Shown here: in pieces, positions 1 through 10,865 of the stretch
Numbering within the stretch: position 1 is the stretch's first letter
Layout of the letters: the number at the start of each line of letters is the position of its first letter
From: Nemania diffusa
Taxonomy: Eukaryota > Ascomycota > Sordariomycetes > Xylariales > Xylariaceae
DNA length: 64,000 nt
Reading direction: 5' to 3'
NCBI GenBank assembly: GCA_038501195.1
Contig: JBBPUQ010000003.1
Span: 4,866,501 to 4,930,500 of the forward strand
Program-made: the position numbers and the translations under genes
The notes under the pieces: generated by a model
The model's database searches: none
The model's input: only the letters and a program-made list of their open reading frames with translations
What the model was told of the DNA's origin: nothing

Positions 1-269
1 GGCGCCCCGCGCGTCTCGGGCGACAGCACCGAGAACAGCGTGCCGAAGAGTAGGATCGCGGGGTACACGGCGAGGAGGAGGGTCTCGAGCGGCGTGGGGA
101 GGAACGGCGAGCTGCGTGCTGCTGTCGGTGTTGTCGTCGCCGGTCGCGTCGTTGCTGTCGAGCCGCTGCTGGCTGGTGTTGTGGATGCGGCGCCGTTTCT
201 GCTGCTGCTGCTGCTGCCGCCAGCCATTCTGGCTCCTCGTGATCTGAGGGAGCCCTGGTCTTCAGCCAT
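1..269 (-). CDS. 5' part of an integral membrane protein, possibly FIT/Scs3-like (runs off window)
   Basis: The reading frame starts at an ATG at 269 and stays open to the window edge, so only about 89 N-terminal residues are visible. They open with a low-complexity Ser/Ala/Thr-rich tract that includes a short AGC-repeat serine run. A more conserved-looking stretch follows (FLPTPLETLLLAVYPAILLF, then a segment ending SPETRGAP), which is probably the first membrane segment. That pattern recalls fungal FIT/Scs3 proteins, which act in ER lipid-droplet biogenesis, but this is from memory and only part of one helix is present. The start is tentative because a second ATG lies 14 codons in. The real gene lies mostly outside the window. 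Confidence 0.5.
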   Translation of the reverse strand, partial: MAEDQGSLRSRGARMAGGSSSSSRNGAASTTPASSGSTATTRPATTTPTAARSSPFLPTPLETLLLAVYPAILLFGTLFSVLSPETRGA

Positions 270-1242
270 CACGACCGAGGTGTTGGAACCATGGGATACC
301 TACAAGGATTGTGGCAGGAGGAAAAAGGGAGAAATAATTCGAATAGTGGAACAATTTACAAAGCAGGAAAAGAGCCCGCTAAACGCGTTGTTAAAAACAC
401 AGTTTAGGACGACGCAATAAAGATTGGTAGGAGCATTAGGAAGCTAGATGTCTCAACAGGGCTGTCCGTCCGAAGCGTGGCCAATTCCAGACTCTTCGAA
501 TTGGCTCTCGAAAAAGGGAACTAAGCGATGACGTTCACGTAGGCAGGCAAGTACCAGGTAATATTTCTATTAGAGGACAATGGGTTCCACATGGTGGGGT
601 AACCCTTGTGATACCCCACTTGTTCACAAAACAGCGCCACAGGTGTGGCTAATCAGTTTTACAGTACCTACACGTTACGGTCAGAGGCGCAGTCGCACAG
701 TCACAAGTACGCAATGGAGAGTTTGTAGTCATACAAGTAGGATTCTTTCTGAAGCGCCCCTAGAAGCGAACTAGAGCCATCCAAGCACTGTCGCCTCCGT
801 GACGAACATTTGATCTGATATCTTGTCATGCCACGAGAAAGTAATTCGCAAATCTAAACCTAACTCCGTCATGCCGTGACCACACAAGCCATCAAACCCC
901 TGTGCCAGTCTCGAACAAGAAAGTCCGATAGCCAATGCCGCCAGGGCCACCTAAAGAAGTGAAGGCGAATGTACGAAGGCGACCAAGGGGTCTGCCTGCG
1001 CAAATTAAATCTATATAACAAAGGTGAACGTCATCAGAGCCCTTGCACTAGGCACAGGATGAGCTGGGTGGTGTCGCCGTGAATGATACAGTCCAAAGCA
1101 TAGTACCCTCAGCAGGAGGCGCGATGGCTACCCCTGTTGTCTTAGACATGCAAGGCGTTACAACAGTGGTAAACACTGTCACGAGGAGTGTACTCGATGC
1201 TCGCGTCTTCGTACCTGCATGGTCTGTGCTGGTCAACCCTTC
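270..1242. other. Intergenic stretch between the partial membrane protein and GH55
   Basis: No convincing gene was found. The part nearest the GH55 gene (1048-1242, minus strand) is open in the same frame as that gene beyond its stop codon and codes Thr/Val/Ser-rich residues, so it may be a lost C-terminal tail (see findings). The remainder must hold the promoter of the leftmost gene and the 3' UTR of the GH55 gene. Confidence 0.6.
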
Positions 1243-4086
1243 CTAGGGTGCCTGGCAGGTACCCACGGCGGTAACCGTTTCGGTGACTGTGATAGTTACC
1301 GGGGAGCCGTTACCATCTTCACCTCCTGAGCTCGGGGTTGGCGCCACACTAGTAGGACTACCTCCAGGCGGATGGGAGTTGCCGCTGCCTGAACCATCCA
1401 AACCACCCGAACTAGATGGGATAGTAAGCGTTGTGGACGGAGGCACCGAACCTGCAGAAGTAGTCATGAAAGTCGCACCTCCCCCGGGCTGACCATAGCC
1501 GCCTGTAGGAGATACGACTTGAGAGGTAGAAATGTGAGTTGGGCTACTACTGGGACCACCGTTGGAAGATCCAGAACCCGAGCCTGAACCAGATCCGGAT
1601 CCTTTGCTTGTAGTTGCACTAGGCGAATGTGCTGGTGTTGTAGATGAGGTCGTCGGGACTGGCAAGGAGCTGCTCGAGTTAGAACCCGACCCATAACCGG
1701 GGCCAGAACCGCTAGAGGTGTCACTCTCATACTTGGCAATAGCAGCGCAAAACGTATTGCGGTTATCCTTGTCCTTTGCGAGGGGTTTGGAATCGACTGT
1801 GAGCATATTCACGGAAGCCTTGGTGCTAATACCATACATGCTAACATGGGAATTTTCGATGCTGATCATGTTGTCTTGGCAGTTCTGGCCATCAACGCAC
1901 TCCTGAGCGTAGTTGTTGAAGAAGCTGTACATGCCTGCGCCAAGAACGAATACATCTGAAGAGTTGCTGACACGCATGCCCCAAGTTCTAGCGCACGTGT
2001 CAGATGAGCCGTCACAAGTCTTATTGAACTCTGGGTCGTAATAGCCTTCAAGTACCGTCACACCTTGAGTCGCATCGGGGTTTCCTTGCATATAAGCAGT
2101 TTCGGTCTGGGCGAGGCCAATGAAGGTGTTCTTGGCGTTGGCAATCTGGTAGTTGTACAGAACGCTATGCTCAGACGCGGTTCCCCATAGCCAGACTGGC
2201 TTCTGGGATTCGATCAACACGCCGCGGCCATTATAAATGTTGATTTGGTTATGGTCCTCTCGATCGAGTTCATGGTCGGCAACCCAGAACCAGCAATTCT
2301 CAATATAGGCTGAAGCAGTTGGAGTAAGGTGGAGCATTAAGAATGTGCCCTTGCATTTGTCGTCAACCGAAGTAGTCACATTAGGATTCTTGCTGCAAAC
2401 ATCCGACTGGAGCTCAGTTCCGGCTGTGCCACCAACGCGGAAGTGAACATCCCACATGCCTGCGGCTCCATTCTCTGATCCAGCCAGATTCCATTGCATA
2501 AGAATAGCGCCAGGCAGAGGGCCTTTAGTCTCGATGATCAGGTCAGACATCTCGACATTTCCAATGTCACCAGGCTTACCAACTTCGAGAACTGCAACGG
2601 GTTTACTAGGATCCGCAAACTTTTGACCTGTAGCCATAAGAAGAGGCCACATCTCTCCAGTAATTTTGATGTTCTTGGGGATATTGATGGTATCAGAGAT
2701 GACATAGGCACCGTGATCGAAGTAGACGACGTCGCCGTCTTTGGCACTGTCAAAGACTTTTTGGATAGCAGCAGTATCGTCTGTATTGCCATCACCTTTG
2801 GCACCAGCCGACTTGACACTGGTGAAGCGGTTGGCTGCGACATTCTCATACTGAGGCTTGCTGCGCGTGAAAACCTTTCCGTCACCGGCAAGAAGAACAT
2901 CTGGCTTCTGAATTGTGTTTTGAGCCTTCTGGATAGCTTGACCCTTTCCACTGCTGTAATCTGTACCCTGGACCCAACCGTTAATCTTCTTATTTCCCTC
3001 TAGCAAAGAGCTTCCGTCCTTGGCGTACTGAATAGCAACCGGAACGCCCTGGCTCATATCCACATTATCAATAATAAGTGTATTGTTGGTGTATTGCTGA
3101 TCAGGCTTGTAAAGGGTGCTAATGCCGACAGGGACATTTGAGATTTTGCTGTCGAGGAGGAGCAACGATCCGACCTTGATCGTATCGAAGCTGTCACTAG
3201 TCATATTGATACCGAGCTGGCCTCCATTGATGGTTACTCCTTGCATCAACCATAGCCAATCCCAGATCATGTGAATAGCGGTGTTGCAGTTGTTGAAGGT
3301 CAGGTTGCGAGTGGTGAACTGCTGGCTACCGATATCAGCGCCAATGCCTCCACCGTTGAACGTTAGGTCTGTCATAAAGCCCCCAGATCCGTTCTCAATA
3401 AAGAGACCTTTTTGATAGTTCCCTGAGCTAGCGGGGTTCATATTGAAGACAATATTTTGCAAACTTGTGGCCTGGGCCACCTGCCAGTGAATCCCAGCAG
3501 TCGCCTTGTCAATGGTAATCGGCATGTCTGTCATATCAATGATAAAGTTGCGAACTTGGCGGAAGAAGTTGTTCTGATTAATGTACCAATTAGGAGCTGG
3601 ATCCTGGCCCGTGGTGTAGTCATATGGGTTTGCATCGATCAAGCCCATCCCAGCGAAATCAGAAGATCCCTTGATGGTCGGGATATTGACAGCATCGCCC
3701 ACAAATTGAGTGTAGTACGTCTGGACGATGGGCTTTTTGACTAGATAGGTACCAGAAGGGAAGTATACGAGAGCGGGATGAGTGGTGCGGGAGTCACACT
3801 TGTCAATACATCGACCAGGACCGTCTGTAACAGCGTTGTTGATGGCATCCGTGTCGTCGGTAATACCGTCTCCTTTCGCGCCATAATCTTTAACATTGCG
3901 AAATACCTTGTAATTGGGTTCGGAGGCAAACGCAGCAACTCCCTGGCGCTGGATCGCCGAGAACCAGTAGTTGGAAGCTGCTGCGTCTTCCCGTTGCTGC
4001 AGGGCACCACCCGAACTGGCGGCGATTCCTTGTGTAGCAAGCTGCAGCACCGCTACAGACGTTGCAAGGATCTTTAAAAGACCCAT
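1243..4086 (-). CDS. Secreted glycoside hydrolase family 55 exo-beta-1,3-glucanase
   Basis: A single-exon gene of 947 aa. A signal peptide (about residues 1-23, MGLLKILATSVAVLQLATQG) precedes two pectate-lyase-like beta-helix halves. Each half opens with the same signature: YGAKGDGITDDTDAI near residue 55 and AGAKGDGNTDDTAAI near residue 425. This tandem arrangement is diagnostic of GH55, which removes glucose from the non-reducing ends of beta-1,3-glucan (laminarin, callose, fungal wall). The stretch GTASEHSVLYNYQ resembles the region holding the catalytic Glu in the family, though that assignment is from memory. From about residue 785 the chain becomes a Gly/Ser/Thr-rich low-complexity tail, probably O-glycosylated. 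The frame continues open after the TAG stop at 1243-1245, suggesting that the tail was once longer. Expected to act outside the cell in nutrition or wall remodelling. Confidence 0.93.
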   Translation of the reverse strand: MGLLKILATSVAVLQLATQGIAASSGGALQQREDAAASNYWFSAIQRQGVAAFASEPNYKVFRNVKDYGAKGDGITDDTDAINNAVTDGPGRCIDKCDSRTTHPALVYFPSGTYLVKKPIVQTYYTQFVGDAVNIPTIKGSSDFAGMGLIDANPYDYTTGQDPAPNWYINQNNFFRQVRNFIIDMTDMPITIDKATAGIHWQVAQATSLQNIVFNMNPASSGNYQKGLFIENGSGGFMTDLTFNGGGIGADIGSQQFTTRNLTFNNCNTAIHMIWDWLWLMQGVTINGGQLGINMTSDSFDTIKVGSLLLLDSKISNVPVGISTLYKPDQQYTNNTLIIDNVDMSQGVPVAIQYAKDGSSLLEGNKKINGWVQGTDYSSGKGQAIQKAQNTIQKPDVLLAGDGKVFTRSKPQYENVAANRFTSVKSAGAKGDGNTDDTAAIQKVFDSAKDGDVVYFDHGAYVISDTINIPKNIKITGEMWPLLMATGQKFADPSKPVAVLEVGKPGDIGNVEMSDLIIETKGPLPGAILMQWNLAGSENGAAGMWDVHFRVGGTAGTELQSDVCSKNPNVTTSVDDKCKGTFLMLHLTPTASAYIENCWFWVADHELDREDHNQINIYNGRGVLIESQKPVWLWGTASEHSVLYNYQIANAKNTFIGLAQTETAYMQGNPDATQGVTVLEGYYDPEFNKTCDGSSDTCARTWGMRVSNSSDVFVLGAGMYSFFNNYAQECVDGQNCQDNMISIENSHVSMYGISTKASVNMLTVDSKPLAKDKDNRNTFCAAIAKYESDTSSGSGPGYGSGSNSSSSLPVPTTSSTTPAHSPSATTSKGSGSGSGSGSGSSNGGPSSSPTHISTSQVVSPTGGYGQPGGGATFMTTSAGSVPPSTTLTIPSSSGGLDGSGSGNSHPPGGSPTSVAPTPSSGGEDGNGSPVTITVTETVTAVGTCQAP

Positions 4087-5576
4087 CTTGACGTTAGAGC
4101 CAGCTAACGAAGGCAGTGATACAGAAATGAATGTAGTAATGACCGAGAGCTATGGGGATAATTAGTATGGTCTGACCAGTAATCACCGTGCAAGCGTCTC
4201 GGGTTATGTTATAGTGCACAAGACGAAGGGGAACGAGGCAAGCGCCAAATGATTGTAGAGATCGAATGTCTAGGCAAATGCAAAAGAGAATGTGTGAAGT
4301 ATGAAGTGCAACAAGAATGAGTGTGAATTGAAAAGGAGGGTGTAAACAGGTGGGTAGAAGGGAAGTATGAGCGTCTCAAAGTGGGAGTTTTACCGAAGCT
4401 GCATCAAAATGTTTCTTTATTTGTAGGAAATATGGAGTCGCTTATTGTCATTTCGCGAAGGCGAATAGACAATGGCGCTTGTGCAAGAGATGGCTAGAAG
4501 GGCGGCGAAAAGCAGGGGGGAGACAAAGAACCATTCAGAAGTTTGTGTGCCACGTTCCTCGTGATTGGGAGAAGGGCTTTAAAGCAAACAAGAGGATATG
4601 TAAAGGGAGGGGAGAGGGCGCTTACACTATGGACCTCTGGTAGTTATAGGTCTGTCCTTATTGGCTGAACCACACACAATCAAAGGCCGGAGACAGGAGT
4701 TCTTTGCCTCTATCCTATCGGTGAAGGGAGAGTGCCTGCAGTAGTAGAGTATCTCCTCCAGATTCTATGCGTAGGGGTAGACGGGGAGATGGAGATGATG
4801 AAGAGGTAACGAAAAGGAGTCGAGTTGTTGATACGAATGTAGGTATAGGTCTGTCGAGGTTGTAGGTGACAAGACAAGATGAAGATGGGAGGGCCAAAAG
4901 AGTGACCAAGAAGGAAAAAGCGAATGCGTGCACCTGAACAACAGGATAACGAAAACAAGGATAGGTTGTATTGGGAGAGTTGGTGAATGATGTTGCGGCG
5001 TTGTTATTGAATGCGCCGAGACGAGGTCAACAAAATGAGAGGTGTCGTCATGGGCGATTTTGAAACACCGTAGGCAGAGAAAAGAGGCAATGACAGTGAA
5101 TGGATGTTAGTGCAATCGCGTTCAATCCGTTTTATACAGCAGCCTACCCAGGTACCTAAGGTGTCTATCCATTCACCACCTAAGGTTGCCTCTAGCTACC
5201 TACCTATGTACAACAAAAGGGTAAGAGGTACATGGTAAGTGCAACTTGGACCAATCACAGGGGACGAACAATCAACGACCCGGGGAATGAAGATCCAAGC
5301 TGGTGCATCACACAAATATGTACCTACCTACCTAATCTACCTGCTGGTGCAATGTTAACCATCCGTTCATTACAATATCTCAGAGCCTGGAAACTGCCAA
5401 GGCTACAAAGAAGCGCTCCTCTGCTGCTCGATTCCCCTGCGCCAACCACAAGATTTCAAGATCATCCTATGACGTGTTGGGAAATTTCCCAATATGGAAT
5501 TCGATTGGCTGTCAACGCACCTTGTGTTCTGTAGGCAGGTTAGTGTCCTACATTGCCGGAGGTAGGGGTTCAGGTA
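4087..5576. other. Upstream region of the GH55 gene, no gene seen
   Basis: About 1.5 kb without a supported gene. Purine-rich stretches (4300-5000) lie upstream of GH55, as is common in fungal 5' UTRs and promoters. The right half (5150-5350) has many CTACCTA motifs. A 100-codon open frame at 5232-5534 has no recognisable domain and was not accepted. Confidence 0.5.
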
Positions 5577-6058
5577 CTAGAGGACCCACCCTGTGGGGGA
5601 CCCTCTTCACTGCGTTCAGAGGGCCCCAAAACTCATAGACACCTCAATAATCATAGACAGGTCTTGGCCACCAAAAACGAAGTAAAAACGCCAACTTCAA
5701 AGTGAAATACCAACCGCAATAAACGTACAGATGAAATTCTAGTACGGGCGCTGTACTCGCATAATCTAATGCTATTTGCCGATACATATAATGTATGAGA
5801 TAATGTAGTTTGAAAATTATTTCAAACAATGAATTTTATATGACACGTGTATATATTATATATATCAACAGGTAGCGCTAAATCGCGCGAATATAACGCC
5901 TGTACTAGAATTTCATCTGTTTGTTTATTGCGGACGGTATTTCACTTTGAAGTTGTTGTTTTTGGTGCAAAACCCTGTCTATGATTATTGGGATGTCTAT
6001 GAGTTTTGAGGCCCTCTGAACGCAGTGAAGAGGGTCCCCCACAGGGTGGGTCCTCTAG
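5577..6058. mobile_element. 482-bp foldback MITE with about 190-bp terminal inverted repeats
   Basis: The left arm (5577-5768) and right arm (5868-6058) are inverted copies. Both begin CTAGAGGACCCACCCTGTGG and remain clearly alignable through the shared string CAGATGAAATTCTAGTAC. Differences are mostly transitions plus an indel of about 11 bp near 5690. The element is flanked on both sides by TA (5575-5576 and 6059-6060), consistent with a Tc1/mariner-type target duplication. The roughly 100-bp centre is AT-rich (TATATATTATATATA) and there is no coding capacity. It is therefore a non-autonomous miniature element that could fold into a long hairpin. Superfamily assignment rests only on the TA flanks. 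Confidence 0.85.
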
Positions 6059-7788
6059 TACCAGTACCACCTACATAATCTAGATACATATGTAGGTACA
6101 TCATCCAATGTGAACAAAAGTGGGAATGGTAGCCTGCAAGTATGCCAATCAACAGCCACAGCAACCATGGACGCAGAGGAATGAACTTCTTGTTGCCCGA
6201 ATACATGTAGGCAGATGTTATCCAGATTCATGTACTTACCTATGTACTTCTAGTTTGTATGCTCTTGTGGAGTACTTAGGTACAGTAGTATCGCCTTGCA
6301 GCCTCATTTAATATTATTTGTCTCTACGCATAATATAGAAAAGATCCTTGCGGATCGCAGTTGGATCTCGATTATAGTAGGTAAATCGGGCCAGGATGCT
6401 ACCCCGTTCCTGCATTAGATAGGTACCATGTAGGTAGTGTAGGTAACCTTTCGTAATAGGTAATTTATTCGCCGAGCGGGAATGTGCGTCTTTTTGGATT
6501 GAAGCTGACGTTTTATTGCAAAAGTACTACCCTACTACACATACATATTGGTATGTAGTAGGAAGTGGCAATAAAATAACCCCTCAAAAGATCGGATTGT
6601 GTACCGAAAAGGAATGTTTCGAATCTATCTACCTAAAGTACTATGATTCATCGATTTAACATCTGCTTGGCTAATCACTCTTCCCTGCCTCTATCATCAC
6701 CCTTAGTTTGATCTCTCCCGATTGCAAAAAAAAGATAGTCAGATACAATGCTCAGATGCACTTAGCTTTCAACCCACTGGGTGCAAGATATTGCGAGGTA
6801 CCTAGGTGTTTGCAAGTGTAAACCCCTCGACTATGAAATACTAACTAGTCTTCTATCAAGACCCCTGATTTGTGCGTATTGGGCAGTCATGTTGTGTCAC
6901 TTACCATATTGTCTGTAGGTCGTGCTTCTTCCGATGCCACGATACCTAGAGACTCGCTTAGCCCCTCATTTCCTATGCTGCCCCTCTAAATATTACAGGT
7001 AGATATTGCACTGCTGCAGGAGGAGCTTTGTTGGCAAATCAATTATTGTGTTCGCTCGGCATTTGATATACCTATTGCTTAAGATTTTGGATGGCGCCAT
7101 GCGCTCCGGAAAGGGTAGGTACCTTGATAGGAGCCGGCATTGTAGCCAACCAACCTGCCAAGATCACAGGGTGAAACTGATTCATCGCACGAGGTTGATG
7201 AAATAGATGAGCGTCGCCCACGTGCAACCACAGCATCGGCAATGTAGATCCGTGGTCCGTGGTGCACATCAATGTGCTCGACGGCATTAGGCGCATGTCG
7301 GCATGAACATCCTATTTTTACCTGGATAGGTAGCCGGTTGACCATCCCTCGAGAACAAGACCACCATCCTCATCCAAGCAATTTACCTGCCTTATATGAA
7401 TTTGCGGCTACCTACCTACACGATCAGGCACTAGGTAGTAGGTAGGTACCTAAGGCTTTGCTACAAATTTAGAAAGAGCGTTATGACGTGCATACCCTCT
7501 TGATCTAATTAAATTGTATGTATGTCGGTGCTTACTGCGTACAGAAGGAAGGACCCTTTCTGGGAGATAATGATAATTTACCGTGATTGTGTAGATGCTA
7601 ATCTATGGCAGCCGAGGTCAGCTGGCAGCGCCTGGTGAGAGTACCAAGTACATACCCCAGAATACAGACTCCCTCTCTACACTTCTGGTTCTCCAAAACC
7701 AAGACTCCAGACAATCAATCCAACACTCAATTAGATGAGGATTGGTGTGCTACTTGTGCTACCACTTCTTAGAATAACCATAGCAAAT
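6059..7788. other. Gene-poor stretch with many CTACCTA/TAGGTAG motifs
   Basis: No gene could be supported in 1.7 kb. The motif TAGGTA/TACCTA recurs many times (for example 6340-6460 and 7400-7455). The last few hundred bases must hold the promoter of the ATP adenylyltransferase gene. An in-frame ATG at 7735 lies 18 codons upstream of the chosen start of that gene. Confidence 0.5.
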
Positions 7789-8797
7789 ATGACACCGCTA
7801 GTTGTTCCCTCAAATCTCCCGACGCTCGTCAAAGAGGCCTTCGTGAGAGCACAAGCCAGTGGTGATCTGATCTACTTTCCGACACAGGTTGCAATTCTTA
7901 CATCAGGATCGCTCGTCGTAGGTGCACACAATGAGGTTGGGATCACAGAGAGGTCTAACAATTCACCATTAGTTCCAGCTCCGATATTCGCCTTCACTCG
8001 CTCAGAAGCCCAAGACACCGAAACCCGTAGAACCGAACACAAGACCCTTCAATCCCTTCGAAAACCCCTCTCCGCCCTTGCTCATCGCACAGCTTCCGCC
8101 CTCCCATAGGCTGATTTTGAACAAGTTTGCTATTGTACCTGAGCATTTCATACTAGCGACCAGAGATTTCAAGCCCCAGTCGCATCTTCTCGAGAAAGGT
8201 GATGTCGACGCAGCATATGCTTGTGTCCAAACCTACCACAGTGCAGGCCAGGAATTGTTTGTCTTCTTCAACTCAGGAGACCATTCTGGTGCGAGTCAGC
8301 CTCACCGACACCTCCAGCTATTACCTGTTGAACGTATGAAACATGGGCTAGAGACTGCTGAGCGTGGAAGCGAATGGGCTGTACTTGCAGATAAAGTATG
8401 CGGGGGAGAGAAGACACTCCCATTTACTGTCTTTACATCTCCGATCAATGTGGAAATGAATGCCGAAGAGAGGCATCTTACCTACCTATCACTATATAAG
8501 CGCGCGGTCCATGCCACTCTAGAAAATGTAGAGGCGGTTGGGGAAGGTGAAGCTCAAGTAAGCTACAATTTTGCTATGACAAGCACATGTATGGCCCTCT
8601 GTCCGCGAACTGCAGAGGGTACGCCAATTAGGGATGACAATGGGAATGAAATCGGCAACGTGGCCCTCAACGGCACCGTACTAGCTGGAACAGCACTGGT
8701 CAAAAATAAAGTTGAATGGGATGCTCTGAGAACAAGTAGCACGACCCTGGTTAATGTGCTGGGAGGGATCGGCGTGCCACCAACAAACTTGAACTGA
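7789..8797 (+). CDS. ATP adenylyltransferase (diadenosine tetraphosphate phosphorylase)
   Basis: Two exons, 7789-7917 and 7973-8797, joined across a 55-nt intron (GTAGGT...TCTAACA...TTAG), give a 317-aa protein, normal for fungal Apa1/Apa2. The join restores the conserved run ...GSLV-FQLRYSPSLAQKP, followed by the landmarks NPFENPSPPLLIAQLPPSH and LNKFAIVPEHFILATRDF. The HIT-like catalytic motif HxHxQ appears as PHRHLQLLP near residue 155. The enzyme phosphorolyses Ap4A to ATP and ADP and can exchange ADP-sulfate, acting in nucleotide and sulfate metabolism in the cytosol. An in-frame ATG at 7735 would add a hydrophobic 18-residue leader. I chose 7789 because family members begin just before the LPTLVKEAF-type helix. 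Confidence 0.92.
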
Positions 8798-9068
8798 GAT
8801 GAGTGAGAACAGCCCTCAAAGGGAATGGAACGCCAAACACCCGACCGTGAGGCCGTAACTTGTTGTCTACATACTAAGCGACTAAACCTAATACACTCCG
8901 CTTCTTCTCCCTGTAAGTACTCACTACAGAAGGCCCAATATCGCATTACAAACCTTAACCTCACCCCATGGTGGCCCATCCCTTTATCTTACACACTCGC
9001 AGTTTATACCATCTTTCTTTTAGTTTGTGTTCTTCTATCCCAAGCTCGAGAGAGGTGGCTTGGATTGT

Positions 9069-10865
9069 TCAAGGTAGCCCGGCCGCCCCCTGCTCAACCA
9101 GTTCGTCCCACTTCTTCCGGCACGTTGCGTTGCCAAAATGGTAAGAGCCATCGTGCTCAGAGATATACGCGGCGACTTGCTTCCATGGCACTCTAGCTGA
9201 GGCCCTATCACCTGTAGACAGCTTTCGAACAGCTCTCTTGAGCAATCGAATCTATTTCAGCCACCGACTTATTAGCTGATAGGTTCGAGCACAGAAGTTC
9301 CATGAAAAACAACATCCATCTAAACTCCAGGGCTAGGGGATAACTTACATCCTTATCCTGCCATTCTGGCTTTCTGACACGCTGTTCTTTATTTTTGGTC
9401 AACGTTCGGAAGCGTCCGCGCAGAGTAGATTCGGCCTCTATGAATCCCCCTTGGCGGCGAATCTCGCGGTATGTCATGCCCGCAAGCTTTGACTCGACCA
9501 AGAAACGGTTCTTAGCATCACGTTCAGCATCAAGTTCAGCATCAGTGGGTCCAGAGGGTACCGTCCCCTCCAAACTATGAGCCTCTGCTACCTGATGGGC
9601 TTTAGAGATCAGTCTGACAGGGGCCGGTGCCGGCGCCGGCGCCGTTGGGCTCCGTAACGGTGGCAGGGGGGTGAGCTTTTGTGTGCGTGCTTTACTCTTG
9701 CCCTTCGAAGTTACCAGTTCATGAGGCAAGGGTGATAATGCTGCTATGCGGGACTTGTCGGGCTTTGTCGGTAACTCTTTGCGAGTCTTGTGATTCGAAC
9801 GCTTTGCAGGAACAATACTGCGCACTTCATGCTGGTCCCATGCAGATGACCCGAGGTCTGAGTCACCCCCGACTATTATTGTGCCTGCCTGGATTGATTC
9901 TGAAGAGGGCGTCGGCGTCGGCGTCGGGGATGGATTGATTCGCAGCATTTTGGGGGATATGGTGGCAGGGCAGTTTCCTACCCAGTTTTGCCCCTGAATG
10001 CTTGAGGAAGATGCATGATGGTTGCTTCGAAAATCCATCGGTAGCGTACGGTCATGTTGAGGGCCAGACTCGAGCGTCATCGACGCCATCCTCTCGGAGG
10101 CTACCGAGGAACCAGCTGAAGATGAGAAGCTGCTATTAAACGTGTCTGGGCTGACATGAGCGTATTCTTGAAACGGTTCTGCAAATACGGGCATGTTGGA
10201 GTACTGTTCGGTAGATGATGGTAGTCCGTGTTGGTACTCAACACCGAGATTTGAACTACAAAAGTCGTTGGGGTTGTAAGGAGCGTAATGAAACTGCTGA
10301 TGGGTAAAATTGCTGTTCAAGTCGTGTGCATAGGCGTTTGCGGCGGGGTGCTCTGGGAAAACTATCTGCTCATTTCCCGGGACCGCTTTGTTACTGTATT
10401 GGGCATGACTCGGGCCAAAATCCCTCCCGCAATTTGCGAGTGAGACAGCTTGAGCGGCCGTTTGACTTCTGCCGGTTTGCATACTCGTACCGACTATGGG
10501 AAAGCCTTCAGGGAAGTAATCGTTCAGCTGTCGAGGCGAATGTCAATATGGGTCTGCTGCGCTATACGCTCACGTATACGGGAATGGAAAGGGGCTCATA
10601 CTGAACAGGTCTCGTCGCCGCTGTCAATGCCATGTTGATACAGAATTTGGTTGTCCATGATCTGCTGCAAGAATCGCTGAGACACTGGTTCGTGGTAACT
10701 CTGGTCGATACGGTATCCAGATGTGTCTATCAGTCTGTCCTGGAAGAACGGGAAATAGTCCCCTCCGCAATATCTGTGGAGGTGAGACTTGCCCGGTAGA
10801 CGATTGCGATAGAAAGGCCAGACAGGCTGGACAAGCGGGGGTGGTACTGGCCTCATATCAAGCAT
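9069..10865 (-). CDS. Myb/homeodomain-like nuclear protein (541 aa)
   Basis: Three exons: 10602-10865, 9349-10527 and 9069-9251, with introns of 74 nt (10528-10601) and 97 nt (9252-9348). The C-terminal module, split by intron 2, is TYREIRRQGGF...ESTLRGRFRTLTK...KPEWQDKD followed by IRLLKRAVRKL...VPWKQVAAYI and ending SYHFGNATCRKKWDEL. Two helix-turn-helix-type units with spaced Trp residues give a Myb-like look, as seen in a family found across Sordariomycetes. The N-terminal 400 residues are Ser/Pro/Gln-rich, disordered and poorly conserved. The first exon is inferred: the phase-0 join reads ...DSGDETCS-LNDYFPEGFP and keeps frame. Likely a DNA-binding regulator, target unknown. The gene is convergent with the adenylyltransferase, 271 bp apart. 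Confidence 0.8.

Noticed and set aside
1283..1739. Open frames opposite and overlapping the GH55 C-terminus
   Set aside because: They are shadows of the Gly/Ser/Thr-rich tail and contain no independent coding signal.
5232..5534. 100-codon plus frame beside the foldback element
   Set aside because: It starts in CTACCTA-rich intergenic DNA and has no domain or homologue I can recall.
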